Translations under genes and position numbers: made by a program
Source: Falsihalocynthiibacter halioticoli
Lineage (GTDB): Bacteria; Pseudomonadota; Alphaproteobacteria; Rhodobacterales; Rhodobacteraceae
Assembly: GCF_025802015.1 (NCBI RefSeq)
Contig: NZ_JAOYFC010000002.1
Coordinates: 62,001-126,000 of the forward strand
DNA: 64,000 nucleotides
Direction: 5' to 3'
The notes under the pieces: generated by a model
What the model was told of the DNA's origin: nothing
The model's database searches: none
Seen by the model: only the letters and a program-made list of their open reading frames with translations
In this document: in pieces, positions 46,204 through 54,528 of the stretch
How the letters are laid out: each line of letters starts with the position of its first letter
How positions within the stretch are numbered: the stretch's first letter is position 1

Positions 46204-46217
46204 ATACTAAGACGGTC
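46180..46217. terminator. Bidirectional hairpin overlapping two convergent stop codons
   Basis: Perfect 9-base arms, GACCGTCTT (46180-46188) and AAGACGGTC (46209-46217), enclose both the guaD stop at 46201-46203 and the end of the convergent TauE-like gene at 46216. It is probably a shared terminator embedded in the two coding ends. Confidence 0.55.
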
Positions 46218-46959
46218 AAAATAGGCTGAGCAGGAACACCACGCTCATACCGTAGCCCATCAGCGCCACAAAACCGCGCACCCAAGAGGCCGGAACGATA
46301 CGTGCAATCCATGCTCCGCTGAACCCTCCCAATACAGTGAACACCATCATCACCAACGCCATGGGCCACACGACCAAGCCAGCAATGGCAAAAGTCACAA
46401 CCGATATCGCCGAAAGCGCGAAGGAAAGCCCGTTTTTGACGCCGTTCATCAGGTGTAGGTCGCGCCATCCCCAGAGCGCAAACAGCGCCAGCAGAACAAT
46501 ACCAAGTCCGCCGTTGAAATAGCCGCCGTAAAGGCTCACGAGAAACAGGCCGATTGCGCCTTCCGGTGTTGCGGCGCGGGCTTTTGACTCGGCCCAAACG
46601 CGCAAGCGTGCACCGAAGAGAAACACGGTAGTGGCAAAGAAGAGCAGAAACGGAACGATGAACGAAAACACTTCGTTTGACGACACGAGCAGCAACAGAG
46701 ACCCTGTCAGACCGCCCGCTAATGTAATCAGCGTCAGGCGGATCATCTGTGCCCGAGACAGCGTTTTCAGCTCCTTTAGAAACCCAAGTGCGCCACTCAG
46801 ATAACCGGGAAAGACCGCAACTGTACTGGTTGCATTTGCCATAACAGGCGGCACACCAGCCCAGACGAGCGCAGGAAACGTCAGGAATGTTCCGCCGCCC
46901 GCGATTGCATTTACGACCCCCGCGCCAAACCCCGCAAGCGCCAACAACAGAAGCGTCAT
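46216..46959 (-). CDS. TauE/SafE-family anion permease
   Basis: The 247-residue protein has about seven to eight membrane helices and the PF01925 signature in its first half: GFGAGVVNAIAGGGTFLTFP followed by NATSTVAVFPGYLSGA. The second half repeats the pattern with FNGGLGIVLL. Family members export sulfite, sulfoacetate or other small organic anions. Here it lies downstream of puuE-allA-permease on the minus strand, but a strong terminator separates it from the urate permease, so it may be independent. No evidence in the sequence tells the substrate. Confidence 0.82.
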   Translation of the reverse strand: MTLLLLALAGFGAGVVNAIAGGGTFLTFPALVWAGVPPVMANATSTVAVFPGYLSGALGFLKELKTLSRAQMIRLTLITLAGGLTGSLLLLVSSNEVFSFIVPFLLFFATTVFLFGARLRVWAESKARAATPEGAIGLFLVSLYGGYFNGGLGIVLLALFALWGWRDLHLMNGVKNGLSFALSAISVVTFAIAGLVVWPMALVMMVFTVLGGFSGAWIARIVPASWVRGFVALMGYGMSVVFLLSLF

Positions 46960-46984
46960 TCACCTCTCCTCCCCATTATACAAA

Positions 46985-47014
46985 GGAAGCGGCGCTTCGA
47001 AAAACGCCGCTTCC
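46985..47014 (-). terminator. Rho-independent terminator after the urate/xanthine permease
   Basis: Perfect 10-base arms GGAAGCGGCG and CGCCGCTTCC are separated by 10 bases and, on the minus strand, followed by TTTG. It lies 42 bases beyond the permease stop and should end the puuE-allA-permease transcript. Confidence 0.7.
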
Positions 47015-47055
47015 CTAATCAAGTCTCTGCACCAAGGCAGAGAATGGCGCAAGCC

Positions 47056-48480
47056 CTAGACGTGATCGTCGTTGGGCAGTGAGCCTTTGCTGTGACCGGA
47101 CATACCGCCGGAAACTTCCTCAGTGGCTTCATCCGAGAGCTCTTCTGGAAGAACAAGGTTCAACACAATCGCGATCAGAGCCGCAGGAAGAATGCCGGAA
47201 GTCGCCAGCACCTTGAGTGTTCCAGGCAGATACTGAAGCGCATTTGGTTCAAGCTGAAGGCCAAGACCAAGCGAAAGCGCAATTGCAAAGATCACCATAT
47301 TGCGGCGGTTCCAGTTGACGTCGGAGAGCATCGAAATACCCGCTGCAACAACCATACCGAACATAACGATCACACCACCGCCCAACACTTCAATCGGGAT
47401 AGAGGAAATGATCGCGCCGATTTTCGGGATCAGACCACAGATAATCAGGAACACCGCGCCAATGGTTACAACCATACGGCTCATCACACCTGTCATCGCG
47501 ATCAGGCCCACGTTCTGTGAGAAGGAGGTGTTTGGCAGCGCGCCAAACAGACCGGAAATCGCAGTCCCTACACCATCAGCAAATGTTGCGCCTTGAATTT
47601 CCTTGTCGGTTGCCTCGCGGCCAGCACCACCTTTAGTGATCCCAGAAACGTCACCCACGGTTTCAACCGCCGATACGAACGACATCAGACAGAAACCAAC
47701 AATCGCAGCTACAGAGAACTCAAGCCCGAAATGCAGCGGGTTCGGCAGCGCGAACGGGGCTGCATTGCCAACGTTACCAAGGTTCACTTGGCCCAAAAGG
47801 AAGGCCAATACGTAGCCAACAATCAGGCCAATCAACACAGCAGATACAGACAGCATACCGCGCGCAAAGAACTTCAGCCCAAGCGTTACGATGATAACTG
47901 TGCCAGCCATAACCCAGTTGATCAGCGAGCCGTACTCTGGCGTTCCGATCGCGGGCACACCACCAGCGGCGTATTGAATACCAACCTTAACAAGCGCAAG
48001 ACCGATCATCGTAACCACAAGGCCCGTGACCAAAGGCGGCAGAGCAAAGCGGATTTTGCCGATAAACAATCCAAGGAAGGCATGGAATAAGCCGCCCACA
48101 AGCACACCGCCCATCAAGACGGCAACCGCATCAACGCCCTTACCCGCCACGAGCGGGATCATGATCGGAATGAAAGCAAAGGATGTTCCCTGCACGATTG
48201 GCAAACGCGCGCCAACAGGGCCGATACCGATGGTTTGGATGAGTGTGGCAATGCCCGCAAAGAACATCGACATCTGGATCATATAGATCATCTGTGGAAA
48301 ATCGGGGCTGTTTGAGCCAAACCCGAACCCTGCGGCTCCGCAAACGATGATTGCCGGCGTCACGTTTGACACGAACATCGCCAGCACATGTTGAATGCCG
48401 AGCGGCACAGCCTTTGCCATCGGCGGTGTATAATTTGGATCCCGGAGCTGTTCCGGTGTTCCGATTGACGTATCTGACAT
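47056..48480 (-). CDS. NCS2-family urate/xanthine permease
   Basis: The 474-residue protein is a canonical NCS2 (uracil-xanthine permease) with fourteen helices. Signatures are LGIQHVLAMFVSNVTPAIIV, the TM8 substrate region SFVSAVETVGDVSG with its glutamate, and TM10 NTSFSQNVGLIAMTGV with a polar QN pair. It belongs to the XanQ/UacT/PucJ type that moves xanthine or urate by proton symport. It follows allA by 64 bases on the same strand, so urate is the more likely cargo. A terminator follows. The cytoplasmic ends are short. Confidence 0.87.
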   Translation of the reverse strand: MSDTSIGTPEQLRDPNYTPPMAKAVPLGIQHVLAMFVSNVTPAIIVCGAAGFGFGSNSPDFPQMIYMIQMSMFFAGIATLIQTIGIGPVGARLPIVQGTSFAFIPIMIPLVAGKGVDAVAVLMGGVLVGGLFHAFLGLFIGKIRFALPPLVTGLVVTMIGLALVKVGIQYAAGGVPAIGTPEYGSLINWVMAGTVIIVTLGLKFFARGMLSVSAVLIGLIVGYVLAFLLGQVNLGNVGNAAPFALPNPLHFGLEFSVAAIVGFCLMSFVSAVETVGDVSGITKGGAGREATDKEIQGATFADGVGTAISGLFGALPNTSFSQNVGLIAMTGVMSRMVVTIGAVFLIICGLIPKIGAIISSIPIEVLGGGVIVMFGMVVAAGISMLSDVNWNRRNMVIFAIALSLGLGLQLEPNALQYLPGTLKVLATSGILPAALIAIVLNLVLPEELSDEATEEVSGGMSGHSKGSLPNDDHV

Positions 48481-48544
48481 AGTTGTCCCTTCCTATGTTG
48501 GATTATGCGCAATCTTTGATTTTTCGCGCGTTTCGTTTTTGTTG

Positions 48545-49030
48545 TTATTCGTGGAGGATCACCTCTTCTGTGAACCAGTGTTCCTCAAGGTTTGGGCCGG
48601 TGCCGATGCGATCTACAACAGCAAACAGACCCGGTTCATGCAGAGGTGTCAGCACGCCGTGCCACACCCCGCGATGATAGTTAACGCCCTGTCCGGGCTG
48701 AGTGATAAAGGCAAGTGGTGCGCCCGGCTTACCGCCTTCATCCGGAGCGACAACGACCAGAAACGGCTTGTCCGAAAGAGGCAAAAACGCCTGACTCCCT
48801 TCGGGGTGGCGCTCCATCATTTCTATCGAAAGCGGCAGCGAAAACACCTCGGATTTAAAGATGCTGATACCAGCTTCTCCGTCCACAAAATCCAGTTTTG
48901 CGCGGTTATGATAGCGTTCGCATCTACCTTGATTGATGAGCTTATCGACAGAGCCAGATGCTTCGATAACATCCCCGAACGGCGCAAAAGCTTCCGCCGT
49001 TAAGGGCTGTGTTTTCACCCGCACGCTCAT
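48545..49030 (-). CDS. allA: Ureidoglycolate lyase
   Basis: The 161-residue protein matches AllA in length and motifs: the N-terminal LTAEAFAPFGDVIE, the metal/carboxylate segment NYHRGVWHGVLTPL, and DRIGTGPNLEEHW near the end. It is a small cupin-like beta-barrel protein that splits (S)-ureidoglycolate into glyoxylate and urea. The start overlaps the puuE-uraD stop by four bases (ATGA). The glyoxylate it makes is the input of the bhcABCD cycle encoded 13-17 kb upstream. Confidence 0.9.
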   Translation of the reverse strand: MSVRVKTQPLTAEAFAPFGDVIEASGSVDKLINQGRCERYHNRAKLDFVDGEAGISIFKSEVFSLPLSIEMMERHPEGSQAFLPLSDKPFLVVVAPDEGGKPGAPLAFITQPGQGVNYHRGVWHGVLTPLHEPGLFAVVDRIGTGPNLEEHWFTEEVILHE

Positions 49031-50439
49031 GCGTCAAATTTCTCGATCAGGCGCAGTTCGGCGATGCGCTCAACCTGCTTGCAGGCTTCTGCGAACTCCG
49101 TGTCGCGATCATTCTCGATCCGCCGCTTGAAAGCCTCCATGATTGAAGTCTTCGTGTTGTCTCGCACGGCGATAATGAACGGGAAGCCGAATTTGCTGGT
49201 GTAGGCGTCATTCAGTTCGGTGAATGTTTGCCGCTCTTCATCAGTAAGCGCATCTAGCCCCACAGAGGCTTGCTCTGCTGTAGATTCCGCCGTGAGCCGC
49301 TTAGCTTCGGCGAGCTTTCCGGCCAAATCCGGGTGCGCGGTCAAAACGCCGAGCCGTTGCTCCTCGCTAGCGGTGCGGAACACCCGCGCAAGCGCGCTAT
49401 GGACGCCTTGCGCTGTGTCATGGGTCGGGCCGAGTTCCAAGTCAAACGCCCCTTCTGCGATCCACGGGCTATGCTCGAAAATGCCACCGTACTCGGAAAC
49501 AAAGCTGTCTTTATCCATCTCGGATGGGCGCGGTTTGGTCATAGGGGGGTGTTCTTTCATCCAGTGGTCAGCAATCTGTTCGCGCGTGGCAAACCAGACG
49601 CCCTCGTGTTTCTGAAAATGCTCAAGGGCGCGCTTCAGCGCCATCGCACGGCCTGGGCGGCCGATCAAACGGCAGTGCAATCCGATCGACAGGATTTTCG
49701 GAGCACCCGCTTCACCCTCGGCGTAGAGCATATCGAAACTATCTTTGAGATAGCTCTCGAACTGGTCTCCGTTGGTATAGCCGGCCTGAATCGCAAAGCG
49801 CATGTCGTTACAATCCATCGTATAGGGAACGATGAGTTGATCCTTGCCGCCTGCTTTTGTCCAATAGGGTAAGTCATCAGCGTAGCTATCCGCGATATAG
49901 GCGAACTCGCCCTCCTCAGCGGCCAGATCAACCGTGTTCATCGAACAGCGCCCTGTGTACCAGCCACGTGGCGCTTTGCCTGTCACTTCGGTGTGCAGCC
50001 TGATCGCCTCGCGGATTTGCGCGCGCTCCTCATCGGGCGACATATCCTTGTGTTCAACCCACTTTAGCCCGTGGCTGGCAATCTCCCAGCCAGCCTTCTG
50101 CATCGCCGCAACCTGTTCTGGCGCACGGGCAAGCGCCGTGGCAACGCCGTATACAGTAAGAGGAATGTCCTTGAGCATCCGATGCACGCGCCAAAAACCG
50201 GCCCGCGAACCATACTCATAGATCGTTTCCATATTCCAATGCCGCTGACCGACCCACGGCTGCGCGCCGGTGATTTCGGATAGAAAGGCCTCGGATGCCG
50301 CATCCCCATGCAGGATGTTGTTCTCTCCGCCCTCTTCGTAATTCAACACGATCTGAACGGCGATCTTTGCGCCGTTCGGCCAATTCGCTGCGGGAGGCTC
50401 GGCCCCGTGGCCGGTCATATCTCGCGGATAACGTTTCAC
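49027..50439 (-). CDS. PuuE allantoinase fused to UraD (OHCU decarboxylase)
   Basis: The 470-residue protein joins two consecutive pathway steps. Residues 1 to about 305 form the cofactor-independent, polysaccharide-deacetylase-fold allantoinase PuuE, with RYPRDMTGHG, LNYEEGGENNILHGD and HGLKWVEHKDM. Residues 310-470 form the UraD domain with the tail pattern ELNDAYTSKFGFPFIIAV and a histidine in LTAHPDLAGK. UraD turns OHCU into (S)-allantoin and PuuE opens it to allantoate, so the fusion channels two reactions, though in reverse domain order to the chemistry. The start is GTG at 50439 and no ATG is better placed. It overlaps allA by four bases. Confidence 0.9.
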   Translation of the reverse strand: MKRYPRDMTGHGAEPPAANWPNGAKIAVQIVLNYEEGGENNILHGDAASEAFLSEITGAQPWVGQRHWNMETIYEYGSRAGFWRVHRMLKDIPLTVYGVATALARAPEQVAAMQKAGWEIASHGLKWVEHKDMSPDEERAQIREAIRLHTEVTGKAPRGWYTGRCSMNTVDLAAEEGEFAYIADSYADDLPYWTKAGGKDQLIVPYTMDCNDMRFAIQAGYTNGDQFESYLKDSFDMLYAEGEAGAPKILSIGLHCRLIGRPGRAMALKRALEHFQKHEGVWFATREQIADHWMKEHPPMTKPRPSEMDKDSFVSEYGGIFEHSPWIAEGAFDLELGPTHDTAQGVHSALARVFRTASEEQRLGVLTAHPDLAGKLAEAKRLTAESTAEQASVGLDALTDEERQTFTELNDAYTSKFGFPFIIAVRDNTKTSIMEAFKRRIENDRDTEFAEACKQVERIAELRLIEKFDA

Positions 50440-50589
50440 TTTTCGCGCCCTTTGTGTTTTGGCTAGTAATAAACCAGAAAATGCGTGCCATTTTTCAAAA
50501 AATAATAGAAAGACCTTCGGACACAGTGGATTTGTGTTTCCTCAGGGCTTTCGCCTAGAAAAGTAGCACCCAACAAGGAGTGTGCACGA

Positions 50590-50943
50590 ATGACCGGCTA
50601 TCTAACAACTCATGTTCTCGATACGGCACGAGGTTGCCCAGCAGAGGGCCTCAAAATCGAACTGTTCCGCATTAAAGGAACAGAGCGCAGCCTGTTGAAA
50701 ACAATGGAAACTAATGACGACGGCCGCACAGATTCACAGATTCTGCCAGCTGAAGAATTCGAGCTTGGAGAATACGAGCTGGTGTTTCATGCAGGCGCTT
50801 ACCTCGACGCCACAGGAACTCCGCCCGAAGAACCACGCTTCCTGAATGTCATCCCGATCCGCTTCGGCATGTCAGAAGCATCACACTATCACGTGCCGCT
50901 TCTACTCTCGCCCTTCGGTTACTCCACATATCGCGGAAGCTAG
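50590..50943 (+). CDS. uraH: 5-Hydroxyisourate hydrolase
   Basis: The 117-residue protein is a transthyretin-related hydrolase. It has the N-terminal LTTHVLDTARG with the catalytic histidine and the C-terminal YRGS tetrapeptide that distinguishes hydrolases from transthyretin; the histidine in YHVPLLLSP is also present. It opens 5-hydroxyisourate to OHCU. An AAGGAG site lies ten bases upstream of the ATG. It is divergent from the puuE-uraD fusion across 150 bases and its stop is 8 bases from the convergent LysR gene. The product is handed directly to the UraD domain encoded next door. Confidence 0.93.
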   Translation: MTGYLTTHVLDTARGCPAEGLKIELFRIKGTERSLLKTMETNDDGRTDSQILPAEEFELGEYELVFHAGAYLDATGTPPEEPRFLNVIPIRFGMSEASHYHVPLLLSPFGYSTYRGS

Positions 50944-50951
50944 CGGTAGCT

Positions 50952-51887
50952 TCAGGCCGTTCCGTTGCTTAGGTCCGCGTGTGTTGCGCGGATCGCGGCA
51001 CCGATGCGGTCAATCACAAACTCCATGAAAAGCCGCGTCTTCGGGTCTTGCATCCGGCGATGCGTAAACAAACACGCCATTTGAATTGGTTCCGGCGGCG
51101 TTTCGGTCGCAACAGGCACAAGGCTCCCCGCCCGCAGGTGTTCAACAATTTCAAACACCGGTTTCATCGCGATCCCCTGCCCCGACAATGCCCAGTCCGT
51201 AAGGATATCCCCGTCGTCAGATTCATACCGTCCAGACACCCGAAACCGCTTCGGACCCTCGGGTGTATTGAGCCGCCATTGAAACTCTGTCGCCCCTGGA
51301 AAACGCAGGCTTAAACACTCGTGCCCTTGCGCAATAATCTCGTCGCCATCACGCGGCATTCCACGCTCTTCGATATAGGAAGGCGCAGCGCACAAAACAC
51401 GCTCCACATCGGCGATCTTGCGAATTTTTAGGTTACTGTCTTCCGGCTGCCCAAGGAAAAACGCGAGGTCCAGCCCCTCGGTCGTTAAATCAACTTTGCG
51501 GTCGGTCAGGCGCAGGCGCACACTCACTTCGGGATATTCGCGCAAAAATTCAGGAACTTGTGGCGCGATCAACCGTCGCCCAACACCAAGAGGCGCCGCC
51601 ACATAGAGCGATCCACGCAGGTTTTCGGTAAGGTTGACGATCTGTGCCTCAGCACTTTCAACGGCCTCTAGTATGCCCGTCGCCCCGCGATAGAAAGACT
51701 GCCCTTGCTCGGTGGGTGTAAGGCTCCGCGTTGTGCGCTGAAACAGGCGCACGCCAAGGTGTTCCTCAAGCTGTGAAATCCTTGAGGAGGTCACCGCCGG
51801 TGAGATTCTCAAGTCGCGCCCCGCGGCGGACATGCTTCCGAGTTCATAGACGCGGACGAAGGTTCTGATATTGTCGAGATAAGACAT
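50952..51887 (-). CDS. LysR-family transcriptional regulator beside puuD
   Basis: The 311-residue protein has the LysR winged helix (LDNIRTFVRVYELGSMSAAG; SPAVTSSRISQLEEHLG) and an effector-binding domain. It is divergent from puuD over 99 bases. Many segments match the LysR protein next to xdhA, including RTTRSLTPTE, CAAPSYIEE/CAAPDYLAK and the MQDPKTRLFMEFV end, so they form a paralogous pair. Their spacers both contain TTGATGCA near the lysR start. Control of urate oxidation in response to urate or a ureide is likely but inferred. Confidence 0.85.
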   Translation of the reverse strand: MSYLDNIRTFVRVYELGSMSAAGRDLRISPAVTSSRISQLEEHLGVRLFQRTTRSLTPTEQGQSFYRGATGILEAVESAEAQIVNLTENLRGSLYVAAPLGVGRRLIAPQVPEFLREYPEVSVRLRLTDRKVDLTTEGLDLAFFLGQPEDSNLKIRKIADVERVLCAAPSYIEERGMPRDGDEIIAQGHECLSLRFPGATEFQWRLNTPEGPKRFRVSGRYESDDGDILTDWALSGQGIAMKPVFEIVEHLRAGSLVPVATETPPEPIQMACLFTHRRMQDPKTRLFMEFVIDRIGAAIRATHADLSNGTA

Positions 51888-51986
51888 TATTTTGTTTTTT
51901 TTGATGCAGCTTGATTTTTCAATGCAATAGCAGAATAAAACACTCTCGCCTAGAGTACGATTAACTCGAAACTTGGGAGGTTCGCC

Positions 51987-53225
51987 ATGTATGATATGGC
52001 TATAATTTGGGATTGGATCGCGTTTTCAGTACGTTGGCTCCATGTCATTACGGCCATGGCGTGGATCGGCGCGTCATTCTATTTTATTGCGCTCGACCTG
52101 ATGTTGAAGCCAAACAAAGCGCTTCCTGAAGGTGCCTATGGCGAAGAATGGGAAGTCCACGGCGGCGGATTCTACCACACTGTCAAATATCTCGTTGCCC
52201 CTGCAGAGATGCCAGAACATCTGACATGGCACAAATGGCAGAGTTACATGACGTGGATTTCAGGCGCGGCTTTGCTGATGATTGTCTATTGGGTGGGCGG
52301 AGAATTGTTCCTGATCGACCCAAGCAAGGCCGACCTCGCTCTGTGGCAAGGCATCCTGATTTCTGGCGGCTCGCTCACAATTGGCTGGCTTGCCTATGAC
52401 CAGCTTTGCAAATCCAAGCTGGGCGAAAGCCCGACGGTTTTGATGCTGATTCTGTTTGCCATTCTTGTTGTGATGTCATGGGGTTACAATCAAATCTTCA
52501 CAGGACGCGCAGCGCTCCTTCACCTTGGCGCCTTTACAGCCACGATCATGACCGGCAATGTATTTTTTCAGATCATGCCGAACCAACGGATCGTTGTTGC
52601 CGACCTTAAGGCGGGACGTACACCCGACGCGAAATACGGCAAAATTGCCAAGCTGCGCTCGACCCACAACAACTACCTGACGCTGCCGGTTGTGTTCCTG
52701 ATGCTCTCGAACCACTACCCGCTTGCCTTCGGTACAGAATACGCATGGCTCATTGCTTCGTTGATCTTCCTGACTGGTGTCACAATCCGCCACTACTTCA
52801 ACACGATGCACAGAACCGGCAAAGGGCCGAACTGGACATGGCTGGCAACAGCGGTCTTGATGATTGCGATTGCCTATCTCTCGACCTTCTCAGCAACCGA
52901 AAGCTACGAAGAAGCCGAAGCGCGGGTGATGACCCCATATGAAGAAAAATTCGCATCCTCGGAAAAATTCGAGGATGCCTATTATGCCGTGGTCGGGAAT
53001 TGCTCTATGTGCCACGCGCGCGAACCCTCTTGGGACGGCATGCACTGGGCACCAAAGGGCGTCATTCTGGAGACCGAAGCAGACGTGGCACGCCACGCCG
53101 AACAAATCTATCTACAGGCAGGACGCACGCACGCAATGCCACCGCCAAACGCGATTGAGATGGACAACGAAGCCCGCGCCATGATCGTCGCATGGATCAA
53201 GGATGTGCGTCAGAACGACGGTTAA
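51987..53225 (+). CDS. puuD: Urate hydroxylase PuuD with C-terminal cytochrome c domain
   Basis: The 412-residue protein matches PuuD, the membrane-bound urate oxidase that differs from the soluble uricase. About eight membrane helices occupy residues 10-305 and contain several histidines (for example RWLHVITAMAWIG, GGGFYHTVKY and RSTHNNYLTLP). A cytochrome c domain follows with CSMCH at about residues 340-344 and a later methionine in THAMPPP. It oxidises urate to 5-hydroxyisourate with electrons going to the respiratory chain rather than making peroxide. A GGGAGG ribosome site precedes the ATG. The promoter is shared with the divergent LysR gene. A terminator follows. Confidence 0.92.
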   Translation: MYDMAIIWDWIAFSVRWLHVITAMAWIGASFYFIALDLMLKPNKALPEGAYGEEWEVHGGGFYHTVKYLVAPAEMPEHLTWHKWQSYMTWISGAALLMIVYWVGGELFLIDPSKADLALWQGILISGGSLTIGWLAYDQLCKSKLGESPTVLMLILFAILVVMSWGYNQIFTGRAALLHLGAFTATIMTGNVFFQIMPNQRIVVADLKAGRTPDAKYGKIAKLRSTHNNYLTLPVVFLMLSNHYPLAFGTEYAWLIASLIFLTGVTIRHYFNTMHRTGKGPNWTWLATAVLMIAIAYLSTFSATESYEEAEARVMTPYEEKFASSEKFEDAYYAVVGNCSMCHAREPSWDGMHWAPKGVILETEADVARHAEQIYLQAGRTHAMPPPNAIEMDNEARAMIVAWIKDVRQNDG

Positions 53226-53244
53226 ACCCCATACTCCAGACACA

Positions 53245-53280
53245 AAAAAACCGGCCAACACATTGTTAGGCCAGTTTTTT
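53245..53280. terminator. Bidirectional Rho-independent terminator
   Basis: Arms AAAAAACCGGCC and GGCCAGTTTTTT pair over twelve bases with one mismatch around a 12-base loop, with an A tract before and a T tract after. It lies 20 bases after the puuD stop and 18 bases before the convergent permease gene end, so it should serve both. Confidence 0.85.
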
Positions 53281-53297
53281 ATTCATTTTCTATGGAA

Positions 53298-54524
53298 TTA
53301 ACCCGGGCTCATTCCGCGCAACCGTTCAGAGCGGCGGCGCAAGAGTTCAACCACTGTCAGCAGTGCGATAGAGATCACCACGAGGATGGTCGCAACAGCC
53401 AGAATAGTTGGGCTGATCTGTTCGCGTAGGCCGGTAAACATCTGCCAAGGTAGGGTTTTCTGGCTGGCAGAGCCAACAAACAGAACCACAACTACCTCGT
53501 CGAATGAGGTGATAAAGGCAAAGAGACCGCCCGAAATCACACCCGGTAGAATGAGCGGCATTTGCACACGGAAGAAGGTCGTCATCGGATCCGCGCCCAT
53601 GTTTGCCGCTGCACGTGTAAGAGAGCGGTCAAAGCCAACCAGTGTCGCTGTTACCGTGATGATCACGAACGGCACACCAAGCACAGCATGCGCGAGGATT
53701 ACCTTCACATAGCCAACAAAGGTTTTGTTAAAGCCCAGAGAGTCCTCAAGGAAGTTGCCGATGCTGGAGTAGAAAAAGAACATCCCAGTGGCCGAAATAA
53801 TCAACGGCACAATCATCGGCGAAATCAACATCGCCATGATCGCACGCCGGCCCGGCACGTGGCTTTGCGACAGGCCGATAGCAGCAAGCGTGCCAAGCGA
53901 AACCGAGATGATCGTCGCGATTGGCGCAATAATCAGCGAGTTCTTAAAGCTCCGCTGCCATTCATTGTTGGTAAAGAAATCGCGGTAATGCTTGAGGCTA
54001 TACCCCTCCGGATCAAAACGCAGCATCTCTGGTGTGAAGGTAAAGAAATTCTCGGCGTTGAACGAGAGTGGCAACACAACAAGGATAGGCGTGATCAGGA
54101 AAATGAAAATCGCCGCACAGATAAACCGGAAGCCATAGTGCCAAAGCACCTGCTCCGCCGTCAGATATGGCGGCAGCCCGCGGCGATACTCGCGGAAATG
54201 AAGCCAGAACACCAACCGCGCAAAGAGAACGCCGCCGATCGCGCCAAAGAACGCACCGCCAAGGCTCCCGACAGCAAGGCCGGCAGCCGCAAAAAGGAGC
54301 GCACTCACGATCATGGCGGCAACATGGGTGCCGAAAATCGACAACAATGCATAGGCCAGCGCAACAGAAAGCCCGACGCCGCCCAAAATGGTCAGCAAGA
54401 ACTCAGAGAAATCCTCAGCCGTTGTTACACCAGCGACAAGCATCGTAGCCGCAACCAAAAGCCCGATGAGGCTCAAGGTGAAGGACATGGAAATTGGAAT
54501 GTGAACGTCTTTAAACTTAGCCAT
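53298..54524 (-). CDS. Polyamine-type ABC transporter permease (PotC-like) with extra N-terminal membrane region
   Basis: The 408-residue protein ends with a standard binding-protein-dependent permease domain of six helices and the coupling motif EAA-like AAANMGADPMTTFFRVQMPLI near residue 315. PotC proteins are usually about 260-280 residues. Here roughly 130 residues are added at the front, holding three or four extra helices (for example FTLSLIGLLVAATMLVAG and AALLF-type segments). The role of the extension is unknown. It is the last gene of a minus-strand operon and its start lies 4 bases after the other permease gene. Confidence 0.85.
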   Translation of the reverse strand: MAKFKDVHIPISMSFTLSLIGLLVAATMLVAGVTTAEDFSEFLLTILGGVGLSVALAYALLSIFGTHVAAMIVSALLFAAAGLAVGSLGGAFFGAIGGVLFARLVFWLHFREYRRGLPPYLTAEQVLWHYGFRFICAAIFIFLITPILVVLPLSFNAENFFTFTPEMLRFDPEGYSLKHYRDFFTNNEWQRSFKNSLIIAPIATIISVSLGTLAAIGLSQSHVPGRRAIMAMLISPMIVPLIISATGMFFFYSSIGNFLEDSLGFNKTFVGYVKVILAHAVLGVPFVIITVTATLVGFDRSLTRAAANMGADPMTTFFRVQMPLILPGVISGGLFAFITSFDEVVVVLFVGSASQKTLPWQMFTGLREQISPTILAVATILVVISIALLTVVELLRRRSERLRGMSPG

Positions 54525-54528
54525 TTTT

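Noticed and set aside
46216..46959. TauE-like gene as a member of the puuE-allA-permease operon
   Set aside because: A strong terminator hairpin at 46985-47014 separates it from the permease gene, so co-transcription is doubtful.
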